DNA from: Methylocaldum sp. 14B
Lineage (GTDB): Bacteria > Pseudomonadota > Gammaproteobacteria > Methylococcales > Methylococcaceae
Length of the DNA: 64,000 nt
Reading direction: 5' to 3'
Assembly: GCF_002005105.1 (NCBI RefSeq)
Contig: NZ_MSCV01000021.1
Coordinates: 1 to 64,000 of the forward strand
In this document: one piece after another, positions 9,387 through 17,350 of the stretch
Layout of the letters: each line of letters starts with the position of its first letter
Position numbering within the stretch: position 1 is the stretch's first letter
Notes under the pieces: generated by a model
Databases searched by the model: none
Told to the model about the DNA's origin: nothing
Seen by the model: the letters and a program-made list of their open reading frames with translations, nothing else
Made by a program: the position numbers and the translations under genes

Positions 9387-9504
9387 TGGCTCCCAAGTTC
9401 CTACTTGGGAGCCATACCCGAGAAGCTCCCGCTTCTCGAAACCGCAGTCGAATCGAGAAGCGGGAACTTCTCGCTTTGGGTTCCCAAACGGGAGTTTGGG
9501 AACC
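9387..9504. repeat. Cluster of four short inverted repeats
   Basis: Four perfect or nearly perfect hairpins follow each other: GGCTCCCAAG/CTTGGGAGCC, CGAGAAGC/GCTTCTCG, CGAGAAG/CTTCTCG and GGTTCCCAAAC/GTTTGGGAACC. They fill the gap between the converging DHDPS-family and diheme cytochrome genes, where they could act as a bidirectional transcription barrier. No T-run follows. Confidence 0.8.
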
Positions 9505-9539
9505 AATCTAAACTTCAAGCGCTTGGAAAAAGGCGATTT

Positions 9540-11078
9540 TTACAGCGCCCGCATGAACGCCGCCAGGTCCGACTTTTCCTGCGTGTTCAATTTGAGCCCC
9601 AGCACCAGGTTGAAAAACTCCACCGTGTCCTCCAGGGTCAGGCAGCGCCCGTCGTGCATGTAGGGCGGGCTGTCCTTAATGCCGCGCAGGGTGAACGTTT
9701 TCATCGGTCCCGGAGGCGCCTCATTGACGAAGCGTTCGAGGCGAAGATCGTGCATGCGGTCATCGAGATAGACGGGCGGCACATGGCATTCGGCGCATTT
9801 GCCCTTGCCGAAAAACACTTCCTCGCCGCGGCGCTCGGCTTCGGTGGCCTTGGCGGGGTCGAGCCTGGCGGTGGCAACGTCGAGCTTGGGCGCCGGCGGG
9901 AAGTCGAACATGTTCTGCATCTGCGCCATGTGCGAAACCTGCACCCGATCGAACTGGGTAAAACCTTTCTTCATGGCGTGGATGGGATCGCCGTTGAAAT
10001 AGGCGGTGCGGAATTCGAATTCGGTGAAATCCTCCACCGAACGGAGGCTCCGCTTGGAACCGTGGATCTGCTGATTGTACATGCCGCGGAGGCTTACCGT
10101 GTCGAGGCGGAGGCGCCGCTCTTGCGGCCGGTTGTCCGGATTGAGGTGGAATTGTCCGGTCGTATGGCCGTTGATATGGCAATCGAGGCAGGTGACGCCT
10201 AGGCTCGGCTGTTCGCTTTTCCGGTCGTCGGTGGGATTGAATTCTTCCTGGGGAAACGGCGTGAGCAGCAAGCGCAGGCCGTCGAGTTGCACGGGCGTCA
10301 ATAGGTCCTTGAAAAGCGCATAGTAATTGTTGATCGAGACGACCTCGCCCCGGGATACGTCACCCAGTTCCGGCCGGTTTTGCAGGAACATGGCGGGCGG
10401 GAACTCCGGCAGAAAGGCGTCCGGCAGATCGAACTCCACATCGAAGCGCTCCAGCCGCGGAAACATCTCGATCTGCATTTTGGGGAAGACCTGGCCGCCG
10501 GTGGCTTGCTTCGGATGCGGCAGGGAGGGATAAGGGAAGAGTCCCTTTTCGCGAATCTCCTCGGGCGTCATCGCGGCCAGCGTGTCCCAGGTCATACCGT
10601 TGCGCAGCCGCGCGGTGGGACCTACCGGAATGGGTTTACCCCGCGACATTTTCGCCTCTCGATGGAGTCTTGGGGTCAGATCATAGCGGCTTTCCAGCAG
10701 TTTTCGCTGATCGGCGGTGATCTTGGGCTTGGCCGCCTTGTCCTCCTGCATGATCTCCTCGAAAGTCTGCATGGGCCTCTTGGCATTGAGGGGATCGCGG
10801 TAGAAATCGAAGCCCAGCACCTTGCCCTGATCGGGCTGGCCGCCAAAGGCGTTCGAGGAAGGCTGGGCATGGGGGGCGCGAAAAGCACCAGAGCGGTCAT
10901 GCTCGGATTTCTGCGACTCCGGCCGGGAAGAGGGAGCGGCTCGCGGCGTTTGCGCCTCGGCAACGGCATCCAACGGCTTGCCGTTGGTCTGAGCGGCCGC
11001 TACGGCCACGGGAAAAACAAAGCCGCCGAGGAACCAACGGGCAGCGCTGCTTGAAATCGCCTTGTTCCGGAATCGCAT
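9540..11078 (-). CDS. Diheme cytochrome c peroxidase-like protein
   Basis: This protein of about 512 residues is exported (hydrophobic segment WFLGGFVFPVAVAAA) with a Pro/Ser-rich linker after it. Two haem c sites are visible, CLDCH and CAECH in the C-terminal half, plus TFTLRGIKDSPPYMHDG, typical of the BCCP/MauG fold. It is longer than classical cytochrome c peroxidase by an N-terminal extension of roughly 170 residues. The ATG at 11078 has AGGAGG upstream. It is the next minus-strand gene after kynurenine monooxygenase but is separated by a repeat, so cotranscription is uncertain. MauG-like enzymes oxidise protein tryptophans; whether this one does is unknown. Confidence 0.75.
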   Translation of the reverse strand: MRFRNKAISSSAARWFLGGFVFPVAVAAAQTNGKPLDAVAEAQTPRAAPSSRPESQKSEHDRSGAFRAPHAQPSSNAFGGQPDQGKVLGFDFYRDPLNAKRPMQTFEEIMQEDKAAKPKITADQRKLLESRYDLTPRLHREAKMSRGKPIPVGPTARLRNGMTWDTLAAMTPEEIREKGLFPYPSLPHPKQATGGQVFPKMQIEMFPRLERFDVEFDLPDAFLPEFPPAMFLQNRPELGDVSRGEVVSINNYYALFKDLLTPVQLDGLRLLLTPFPQEEFNPTDDRKSEQPSLGVTCLDCHINGHTTGQFHLNPDNRPQERRLRLDTVSLRGMYNQQIHGSKRSLRSVEDFTEFEFRTAYFNGDPIHAMKKGFTQFDRVQVSHMAQMQNMFDFPPAPKLDVATARLDPAKATEAERRGEEVFFGKGKCAECHVPPVYLDDRMHDLRLERFVNEAPPGPMKTFTLRGIKDSPPYMHDGRCLTLEDTVEFFNLVLGLKLNTQEKSDLAAFMRAL

Positions 11079-11202
11079 AACACCTCCTTGCGAGCCATCT
11101 ATCGGAGATAAATCGGATCGGGGTAGTTCTAGATTTGAATTGCCGATCAATCCATTGGTTCCGGATACCTACTGCTCTTTCGGCGGTTGACGGAAACCGG
11201 AA

Positions 11203-11290
11203 TGTCGTAGGGCGGGTTAGGCGCACGCCGGCATCCGCTGGCCGCTGATCACCATGCTTTCCGTGCGCCGTAACCCGCCGGACCAATGCT
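11203..11290. repeat. REP-type inverted repeat (family R2)
   Basis: GTAGGGCGGGTTAGGCGCAC and the inverse GTGCGCCGTAACCCGCC face each other about 40 bases apart. This fills the 305-base gap between the cytochrome gene and the kynurenine monooxygenase gene. I see no gene in the rest of that gap. Confidence 0.75.
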
Positions 11291-11383
11291 CGATGGTCGT
11301 GCCGCTCGCGTCGGTGGGTTGCGCGCCAGCCTCGCTGGGTGATGTGCGGGTAGTGCGGGGCGCACCTGATGCCCCGCCCGCCA

Positions 11384-12751
11384 TCAAGACCGCGATGGCA
11401 TTGCGGCCAAGGGCTGCAAGCTTTCCGTGACGAGCCGGTCGGCCAGGTCGAGGTCTACGTCGTCTACCCGGTTTATGGATTCCGACAAACGCTCGATGAT
11501 GCCGGCCTGGACGTCGCCGCGTTCTTTGGCGACGGCATAGGGAATGCGGTGAAACATGACCATGGCGTAGCGAGGGATGAATCTCGCCGGGTGGCGCTCT
11601 TCGAGCAACCATTCGATGTGCTTCCGCAAGTGAAACTTGGGGTCACGGACGGAATCGCGCATCTCGATATAGTTTTCCAGCGCCATGTCGGCGATGGCCT
11701 CGGCATTCGGCTTTCTCTGGGCCTCGAAGTTTCGGTAAAGGCTTTCGAAGTTATCGTGTTCATCGAGCAACCGGTCGAGAACGACGCAATCCTCGAAGGC
11801 GCAGTTCATCCCTTGCCCGTGAAAGGGAACCACCGCGTGGGCGGCATCGCCCAGAATCAGCGCCTGATCGCCGACATGCCAGGGAAAGCAGCGAATCGTG
11901 CCCAAGGTCCCGGTGGGATGGTTCAGAAAATCGTGAACCGGGTCGGACATCAGGGGAAGCACGTCGGGAAACTCGGTTTCCAGGAAATGCAGGATGGCGC
12001 CCTCGTCGCTGAGCGTCCGGAAACTCTCGAGGCCCGAATGGGGCAGGAACAAGGTGGCGGTAAAACTGCCGTCCCGATTGGGCAGGGCGATCAGCATGAA
12101 GCCGCCGCGCGGCCAGATATGCAGGGCGTTCTTTTCCAGCCTGAAAGCGCCTTCGGGTCCTGGCGGGATGGCCAGCTCCTTGTAGCCGTGCGGCAGGTGC
12201 TCGTCTCGGCAGTCGATGCCTTTCTGTACGATCATGGCCTGGCGCACCGCGGAACCCGCGCCGTCGGTGCCGATCAGCGTATCGAAAGGCAGAATGCGCT
12301 GGTTATCGTCGTCTTCACGCCGGAGCAGCAGATGCCGGTTTTCGAAATCCAGTCCTTCGCACTTTTCACCGAAAAAAAGCTCGGCCCCGGCGGCTTCGGC
12401 CCCATCGAGCAGGATCTTGTTGAGCGCGGCCCTTTCCACCGAATAATGAACGGCGGATTCGTCCCTGCCATAGGGCTGATAGAGCAGCTTTCCGTCCCTG
12501 TCGTGGATCATGCGGCCGGGCATGGCGACCAGATGTTTTTCGATATTCCGGTATAGACCGACTTCCTTCAGGGCATGGATGCCGCGGGTGGACAGCGAGA
12601 GGTTGATCGACCGCCCCGCCGGAATCCTGTGTTTACGCATGTCCGGCAAGCGCTCGAAAACCCGCACGGGAAACCGCCGCCGGGCCAGGAACATGGCGAG
12701 TAGGCATCCGGCGAGCCCTCCGCCGATCAGGGTGATAACTTTAGTCCGCAT
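11384..12751 (-). CDS. kmo: Kynurenine 3-monooxygenase
   Basis: This 455-residue FAD-dependent aromatic hydroxylase converts L-kynurenine to 3-hydroxykynurenine with NADPH and O2. The dinucleotide-binding GGGLAG is at residues 10-15. The KMO-specific AGRSINLSLSTRG follows, then TLIGTDGAGSAVR, and GDAAHAVVPFHGQGMNCAFED is the second FAD motif. The C-terminal part has helices that in this family bind membranes or cap the active site. The start overlaps the end of kynureninase by 11 bases, showing translational coupling. It is the last gene of the kynurenine operon before a repeat. Confidence 0.95.
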   Translation of the reverse strand: MRTKVITLIGGGLAGCLLAMFLARRRFPVRVFERLPDMRKHRIPAGRSINLSLSTRGIHALKEVGLYRNIEKHLVAMPGRMIHDRDGKLLYQPYGRDESAVHYSVERAALNKILLDGAEAAGAELFFGEKCEGLDFENRHLLLRREDDDNQRILPFDTLIGTDGAGSAVRQAMIVQKGIDCRDEHLPHGYKELAIPPGPEGAFRLEKNALHIWPRGGFMLIALPNRDGSFTATLFLPHSGLESFRTLSDEGAILHFLETEFPDVLPLMSDPVHDFLNHPTGTLGTIRCFPWHVGDQALILGDAAHAVVPFHGQGMNCAFEDCVVLDRLLDEHDNFESLYRNFEAQRKPNAEAIADMALENYIEMRDSVRDPKFHLRKHIEWLLEERHPARFIPRYAMVMFHRIPYAVAKERGDVQAGIIERLSESINRVDDVDLDLADRLVTESLQPLAAMPSRS

Positions 12752-14012
12752 GTTCGATCACTCCCTTGAGCCGCTCCACGAAATCGAAGATTTCGATGTA
12801 GCGGTTGTAAAACGGGACCGGCGCCACGCGGATCACGTCAGGCTCCCGCCAGTCGCAAACGATCCCGGAAGCGCTCAGCTTTTCGAACACCCGCTTGCCG
12901 TCCTTCAATCTGAGCGAAAGCTGGCAACCCCGTTCGGCGGTGGCGGGCGGCGTGAGGATGGCGATCTCGTCGTCGAACCGTTCCTTGAGCAGGCGTTCCA
13001 GATAACCGGTCAATGATTCCGACTTGGTCCGCAGCGCCGTCATTCCGGCTCGATCGAACAGATCCAGGGACGCAAGCAGGGGCGCCAGGGAGAGAACGGG
13101 CGGATTGCTGAGCTGCCAGCCTTCGGCCCCGGGCAAGGGACTGAACCTCGGCGGCATGACGAACCGGGTGGATTTGTCATGCCCCCACCAGCCGGCGAAG
13201 CGGGGAAGATCGAAGCGTTCGGCATGCCGCTCGTGGACGAAACAGCCCGCGACGGCTCCGGGTCCCGCGTTCAAATATTTGTAGGAACACCAAACGGCGA
13301 AATCCGCGTTCCAGTCGTGCAGTTTCAAGACCAGATTGCCGACGGCGTGGGCCAGGTCGAACCCGACCACGCAGCCTTTCTCGTGCCCCGCTCCGGCGAT
13401 TTCGTCCATGGCGAAGGCTTGGCCCGTGTAGAACTGCACGCCCGGCCACAGGATCAGCGCGATGCCGTCTCCTTCCCGTTCGATGAGCTCCAATATGTCC
13501 TCCGTGCGAAGAGTCACTTCGCCCGGACGGGACCTGGCTTCGATCAGCGACTCTTCCGGGTCGAAGCCGTGAAAGGCGATTTGGGAAGCCATGGTGTAGC
13601 GGTCCGACGGGAAAGCGTGTTCCTCGATCAGGATCTTATGGCGCTCCGGCGTCGGACGGTAAAAGCTCACCATCAGGAGATGAAGGTTGACCGTCAGGGA
13701 GTTCATCGCCGCCACTTCGACGGGCAGGGCTCCGACCAACCGGGACAGTTTCTCCGTCGCGAACTCGTGATAAGGCAGCCAGGGATGATCTCCCTCGAAG
13801 TGTCCCCGCACTCCCATCCGCGCCCACGCGGCCAGCACCTCCTCCACGTAGCGCCGCGCCGATTTCGGCTGAAGTCCCAGAGAATTGCCGCAAAAATAAA
13901 TCTCTTCCGAGCCATCTTCCCGCTTCGGGATGTGAAAGTCGCTTCGGTACGAACCAAGAATATCCGCTCGGTCCAGCGCCTCGGCGAGAGATCGGTGCGC
14001 TTCGAACCTCAT
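12741..14012 (-). CDS. kynU: Kynureninase
   Basis: This 423-residue PLP enzyme cleaves (3-hydroxy)kynurenine to (3-hydroxy)anthranilate and alanine. The Schiff-base lysine is K245 in CSYKYLNAGPG, the pyridine-contacting aspartate is D219 in GFDLAHAVGN, and the N-terminal FCGNSLGLQPK and ALPVEVAAMNSLTVNLH match the family. The start overlaps the preceding cyclase gene by four bases (ATGA). With the adjacent monooxygenase and 3-hydroxyanthranilate dioxygenase, the 3-hydroxy substrate is the likely one. Confidence 0.95.
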   Translation of the reverse strand: MRFEAHRSLAEALDRADILGSYRSDFHIPKREDGSEEIYFCGNSLGLQPKSARRYVEEVLAAWARMGVRGHFEGDHPWLPYHEFATEKLSRLVGALPVEVAAMNSLTVNLHLLMVSFYRPTPERHKILIEEHAFPSDRYTMASQIAFHGFDPEESLIEARSRPGEVTLRTEDILELIEREGDGIALILWPGVQFYTGQAFAMDEIAGAGHEKGCVVGFDLAHAVGNLVLKLHDWNADFAVWCSYKYLNAGPGAVAGCFVHERHAERFDLPRFAGWWGHDKSTRFVMPPRFSPLPGAEGWQLSNPPVLSLAPLLASLDLFDRAGMTALRTKSESLTGYLERLLKERFDDEIAILTPPATAERGCQLSLRLKDGKRVFEKLSASGIVCDWREPDVIRVAPVPFYNRYIEIFDFVERLKGVIEHAD

Positions 14013-14827
14013 GGAACCTCCACGGGAAAGATCAGCGGCCGGCTGGGTGCCGCATCGCCGCGGAAAGGCGCGATTTGAAGATTGAGCAGGTAATAACCGT
14101 CCCGAATGTCGTCGGCCACGAAGATGAGTTCGGTAATCGTTCGAAAAGGCGCTTTGCAGCGATTCAAATCGTGGGCGTCGGGCGGCAGCTCCCAGAAAAG
14201 GCGGTGATTCGACAACTTGCCCTCGTCTTCCATGCGGTCGACGGACGGCATATCCACCAAAAGATCCTTGACGCCGCGTCGGACGATTTCCGCCATCGCC
14301 TCATTGGAAAAATAAGGCGTCGCCAAGTACTGCCGTGTTCTCTTGGACGGTGAATTGGGCAGCGAGCGGATGACGAGCACTTGGTGAAAATCTTCGTCAT
14401 CCAGCGTTCTTAACTTTTCGACTAGCGCCCTCCGGGTAATGAGCGCATCGCCTTCCGCTTTGCCGGGGATATAACTTTCCGGGCAATCCATGCCTTTTTC
14501 CGGCTTCACGGAAATCAGGGTGGCAGGAATCCAGGCATCCTTCAGAAATGCCGTTACCGATACGTCCTGATCCACGATATGGCCCACGCATTCGGTATGG
14601 GTGCCGTGGCAATGGGGGATGAAACGGTATTCCCTCACATTGCAGCTGCCGCCGCGCCGGGTGTCGCCGACGAACCAGGCGTTTTCCACCGTTTGCACTC
14701 CGGCGGGCGGTACCCCGAAGGCGCTGAGTCCTTCGACGCCGCCGTCGATGTGAACGGAAAGATCGAAGTATTTCGCCGAGTCGATACGGAAGATCCGTCG
14801 TCCGATATGGACATCGACGGCGGTCAT
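14009..14827 (-). CDS. Cyclase-family protein, probable kynurenine formamidase
   Basis: This 272-residue member of the metal-dependent cyclase/arylformamidase family carries HCHGTHTE at residues 72-79 and a further histidine at 83, the HxGTHxE...H metal site (Glu where KynB usually has Asp). Position inside the kynurenine operon suggests hydrolysis of N-formylkynurenine to kynurenine. The protein is longer than KynB (about 209 residues), so it belongs to a sister group. The start at 14827 overlaps the ACMSD stop by four bases (ATGA); a longer reading would lie inside that gene. No tryptophan 2,3-dioxygenase is seen in the window. Confidence 0.8.
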   Translation of the reverse strand: MTAVDVHIGRRIFRIDSAKYFDLSVHIDGGVEGLSAFGVPPAGVQTVENAWFVGDTRRGGSCNVREYRFIPHCHGTHTECVGHIVDQDVSVTAFLKDAWIPATLISVKPEKGMDCPESYIPGKAEGDALITRRALVEKLRTLDDEDFHQVLVIRSLPNSPSKRTRQYLATPYFSNEAMAEIVRRGVKDLLVDMPSVDRMEDEGKLSNHRLFWELPPDAHDLNRCKAPFRTITELIFVADDIRDGYYLLNLQIAPFRGDAAPSRPLIFPVEVP

Positions 14828-15834
14828 GCGAAGGATTCCGCTGTGAGGCCGAGCCATTCCAGAGCGGTCCCGTGAAACAACCGCGCCTTGGTCGACTGCG
14901 GCAGCTCCATCTCGGCTATCATCCTGCCGGGGCGGAGCTCGCCGAGCGGGAACGGATAGTCTGAGCCGAGGGCGATCGAGTTCGCGCCCAAAAGATCGAT
15001 CAGGCAACTCAGGAGGCGTGGATCGTTAACGCATGAATCCACATAGAAGCGCCCCAGGTATTCGGCAGGCTCCACGGCATTGTCCACGGCGCAAAGATCG
15101 GGGCGCACCTCGAATCCGTGCTGAACACGGCCGAAAGTACCCGGGAACGCCCCGCCGCCGTGGGCAAACGCAACACGAAGCCGGGGAAATCGCTCGAAGA
15201 CGCCGCCGAAAATCATCGAGCAGATGGCCAGGGCGGTTTCCGCGGGCATGCCGACCAGCCAGCTCAGCCAGTATTTCTTCATCCGCTCGGTGGCGAGAAC
15301 GTCCCAAGGGTGCACGAAGAGGGCCGCTCCCAAATCTTCCGCTGCCTCGTAGACAGGGAAGAAAAGCGTCTCGTTCAGGTTGAAGCCGTTGACGTGGGTG
15401 CCGATTTCGACGCCCGCCAGCTTCAGATCGCGGACGCAACGCTCCAGCTCCCCGACCGCGAGTTTCGGCGCCTGCATGGGCAGAGTGCCCAGCCCGACAA
15501 AGCGCTTGGGGAACTCGGCGACGACGCCGGCGATGTGATCGTTCAGCAGTTTAGAGAGATCGAGTGTGTGCTCCGGTTTCGCCCAGTAAGAGAACATGAC
15601 CGGCACGGTGGAAAGCACCTGAACCTGCACGCCGAATTCATCGTAGTCCTTGAGCCGGGTCCCGGCATCCCAGCAGTTGCTCCTGATTTCCCGGAAGCAT
15701 TCGCCGTTCCTGAGCATGCGGGCGCAGCCCGGCCGGTGATGATCGAGCTGAATAAACCCGCCATAGCCATACCGCTCCCGAAGATCGGGCCAGTTCTTCG
15801 GCAGGATGTGGGTATGGATGTCGATTTTGAGCAT
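14824..15834 (-). CDS. nbaD: 2-amino-3-carboxymuconate-6-semialdehyde decarboxylase (ACMSD)
   Basis: This 336-residue amidohydrolase-fold decarboxylase diverts the unstable product of 3-hydroxyanthranilate dioxygenase away from quinolinate. Metal ligands are H7 and H9 (DIHTHILP), H175 (FVHPWD) and D292 (SDYPFP), with H225 (FAHGGG) as the catalytic histidine. VQVLSTVPVMFSYWAKPE and GLGTLPMQAP are ACMSD signatures shared even with the animal enzyme. Length equals the human enzyme from the chosen ATG at 15834. A longer frame upstream only translates the DUF559 cassette repeat. It is separated from the dioxygenase gene by that cassette. Confidence 0.95.
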   Translation of the reverse strand: MLKIDIHTHILPKNWPDLRERYGYGGFIQLDHHRPGCARMLRNGECFREIRSNCWDAGTRLKDYDEFGVQVQVLSTVPVMFSYWAKPEHTLDLSKLLNDHIAGVVAEFPKRFVGLGTLPMQAPKLAVGELERCVRDLKLAGVEIGTHVNGFNLNETLFFPVYEAAEDLGAALFVHPWDVLATERMKKYWLSWLVGMPAETALAICSMIFGGVFERFPRLRVAFAHGGGAFPGTFGRVQHGFEVRPDLCAVDNAVEPAEYLGRFYVDSCVNDPRLLSCLIDLLGANSIALGSDYPFPLGELRPGRMIAEMELPQSTKARLFHGTALEWLGLTAESFA

Positions 15835-15868
15835 GTTTGTTTTCCATGTGCCTAATAATGAGCCGTTC

Positions 15869-16267
15869 TCAAGCCCCTTCCTTTTTACGAAGTACCGGTC
15901 TTTCTCCCTCTCCCTCCGGGAGAGGGATGGGGTGAGGGGATCGAACAACTATGGCAATCCGAATTGCCTCTAACACTGCCTCAAGATCGCCGAGCACTTC
16001 ATGATTCCAAAACCGCAACACCCGATAACCCAAAGCCTGTAAGTATCGGGTTCGCTGATTGTCCTGTTCCTGTTGCTCGGAATGCTGTCCACCATCGAGT
16101 TCAATGATCAGCTTCGGTTCTAGGCTGAGGAAATCTGCGATGTAGGGGCCAATGGGTTGTTGCCGACGGAACTTGCAACCTTCCAGCTGGCGGTTTCTCA
16201 ACCAGCTCCACAATAATTTCTCCGCGTTGGTCTGTTGTTTTCGTAGCGTTCGGGCCAGTTGTTTCAT
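15869..16267 (-). CDS. DUF559 endonuclease-domain protein in a repeat-bounded cassette
   Basis: This protein of about 132 residues has the DUF559/VSR-like restriction-endonuclease fold: KLLWSWLRNRQLEGCKFRRQ, then YIADFLSLEPKLIIELDGG with the catalytic-type Asp and Glu-Leu-Asp, and RVLRFWNHEV. Its C-terminal tail (SPHPIPLPEGEGE) is encoded by the left inverted repeat. The preferred ATG at 16267 (MKQLARTL) lies just inside the right repeat; an upstream in-frame start would also translate repeat. It interrupts the kynurenine operon between the dioxygenase and ACMSD. The nuclease target is unknown. Confidence 0.85.
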   Translation of the reverse strand: MKQLARTLRKQQTNAEKLLWSWLRNRQLEGCKFRRQQPIGPYIADFLSLEPKLIIELDGGQHSEQQEQDNQRTRYLQALGYRVLRFWNHEVLGDLEAVLEAIRIAIVVRSPHPIPLPEGEGERPVLRKKEGA

Positions 16268-16323
16268 CGGAAGAAAACCTAGTTTCGATCCCCTCACCCT
16301 AACCCTCTCCCGGAGGGAGAGGG
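15906..16323. mobile_element. DUF559 cassette bounded by 40-bp inverted repeats
   Basis: The left repeat (15906-15945) and the right repeat (16284-16323) are inverted copies with 38 of 40 bases matching. Each contains the palindrome CCCTCTCC...GGAGAGGG followed by GGTGAGGGGATCGAA. The DUF559 gene occupies the space between and over the left repeat. Location inside an otherwise tightly packed operon indicates insertion. No transposase and no obvious target duplication are seen. Confidence 0.7.
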
Positions 16324-16397
16324 AACTGAGGGCCGAAGTAATGGGCACAGACTACCACCGGCCTTTGCCCATCCTACCGTGTGCCGCGAGTGTGTAT

Positions 16398-16910
16398 TCA
16401 AGGCGCCTCCATCACCGTCCCGCACTTCTTGCACGTCCGGTTTTCCTCGCTGGAATAGAACCGCTCGAAAACCGGCGGCAAGTCCTTCTCGATGTTTTCG
16501 AGGTGGAAATATTCCTCGTAGAGCAAATTCGAACAGTTGTCGCAGTACCATAGGAGACCGTCGTTTTCCGCCGGTCCTCGCTTTCGCTCTATGACCAGCC
16601 CCACCGTGTCGGCGAAGCGCTGAGGGGAATGGGGGATGCGCGGCGGAAGCAGAAAGATATCGCCTTCCCGGATGCGGATGTCCTTGGGGTTTCCGTCCTC
16701 CATGATCTTGAGAACCATGTCGCCCTCGACCTGGTAGAAGAACTCCTCGCCTTCGTCGTAGTGATAATCCTTGCGGCGGTTGGGGCCGCCCACCACCATG
16801 ACGATGAATTCCGCGTCCTCGAACACCTGTTTGTTGCAGACCGGGGGCTTGAGCAGATGGCGGTGTTGGTCTATCCACTCGCGGAAGTTGAAAGGCTTGA
16901 GCTCTCTCAC
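16398..16910 (-). CDS. nbaC: 3-hydroxyanthranilate 3,4-dioxygenase
   Basis: This 170-residue cupin dioxygenase opens 3-hydroxyanthranilate to 2-amino-3-carboxymuconate semialdehyde using Fe(II). Ligands are H50, E56 and H94 ([11 protein letters not shown] and PPRIPHSP). The bacterial type carries a second, rubredoxin-like metal site, here C123/C126 (CDNC) and C160/C163 (CKKC). Substrate-binding arginines are in GGPNRRKDY and IERKRG. It follows the RidA gene by 15 bases. The downstream partner ACMSD is displaced by the DUF559 cassette. Confidence 0.95.
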   Translation of the reverse strand: MRELKPFNFREWIDQHRHLLKPPVCNKQVFEDAEFIVMVVGGPNRRKDYHYDEGEEFFYQVEGDMVLKIMEDGNPKDIRIREGDIFLLPPRIPHSPQRFADTVGLVIERKRGPAENDGLLWYCDNCSNLLYEEYFHLENIEKDLPPVFERFYSSEENRTCKKCGTVMEAP

Positions 16911-16925
16911 GGCGATTCTCCGTTC

Positions 16926-17345
16926 TCATTCGATGGTCGCGATGCACTTCAGCTCGATCGCGATGGGGGTCGGCAGCCGCGACACTTCGACGGTCGTCCG
17001 GCAGGGCTGATTGGTCCTGAAGTATTCCGCGTAGAGCCGGTTGTAGACCGGGAAATCCTTTTCCATATCGGTCAGGAAGACGGTGACGTCCACCAGCTTG
17101 TCCCAGTGGGAGCCCGCTTCCTCGAGGATCAGGCGGACGTTCTCGAAGACTGAGCGGCATTGCGCCTCGATTTCGTAGGCAACGATATTCCCGTCCTCGT
17201 CCAGCTCGACGCCCGGAATAATCTTGCTTCCGCGTCTTCTCGGCCCGACCCCTGACAGGAACAAGAGATTCCCCACCCGCCTGGCATGGGGATAGAGGCC
17301 CACGGGTTCCGGTGCTTTTTCCGAGTCGATGCGCTGACCCGCCAT
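16926..17345 (-). CDS. nbaF: RidA-family 2-aminomuconate deaminase
   Basis: This 139-residue protein of the YjgF/YER057c/RidA family is placed exactly where nbaF/amnD encodes 2-aminomuconate deaminase, which converts 2-aminomuconate to 4-oxalocrotonate and ammonia. Family features are FLSGVGPR, the NVRLILEEAG helix and QPCRTTVEVSRLP, whose arginine binds substrate carboxylate. The ATG at 17345 lies five bases after the dehydrogenase gene. The same frame stays open far upstream, but that part only shadows the dehydrogenase. Confidence 0.9.
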   Translation of the reverse strand: MAGQRIDSEKAPEPVGLYPHARRVGNLLFLSGVGPRRRGSKIIPGVELDEDGNIVAYEIEAQCRSVFENVRLILEEAGSHWDKLVDVTVFLTDMEKDFPVYNRLYAEYFRTNQPCRTTVEVSRLPTPIAIELKCIATIE

Positions 17346-17350
17346 ACGCG

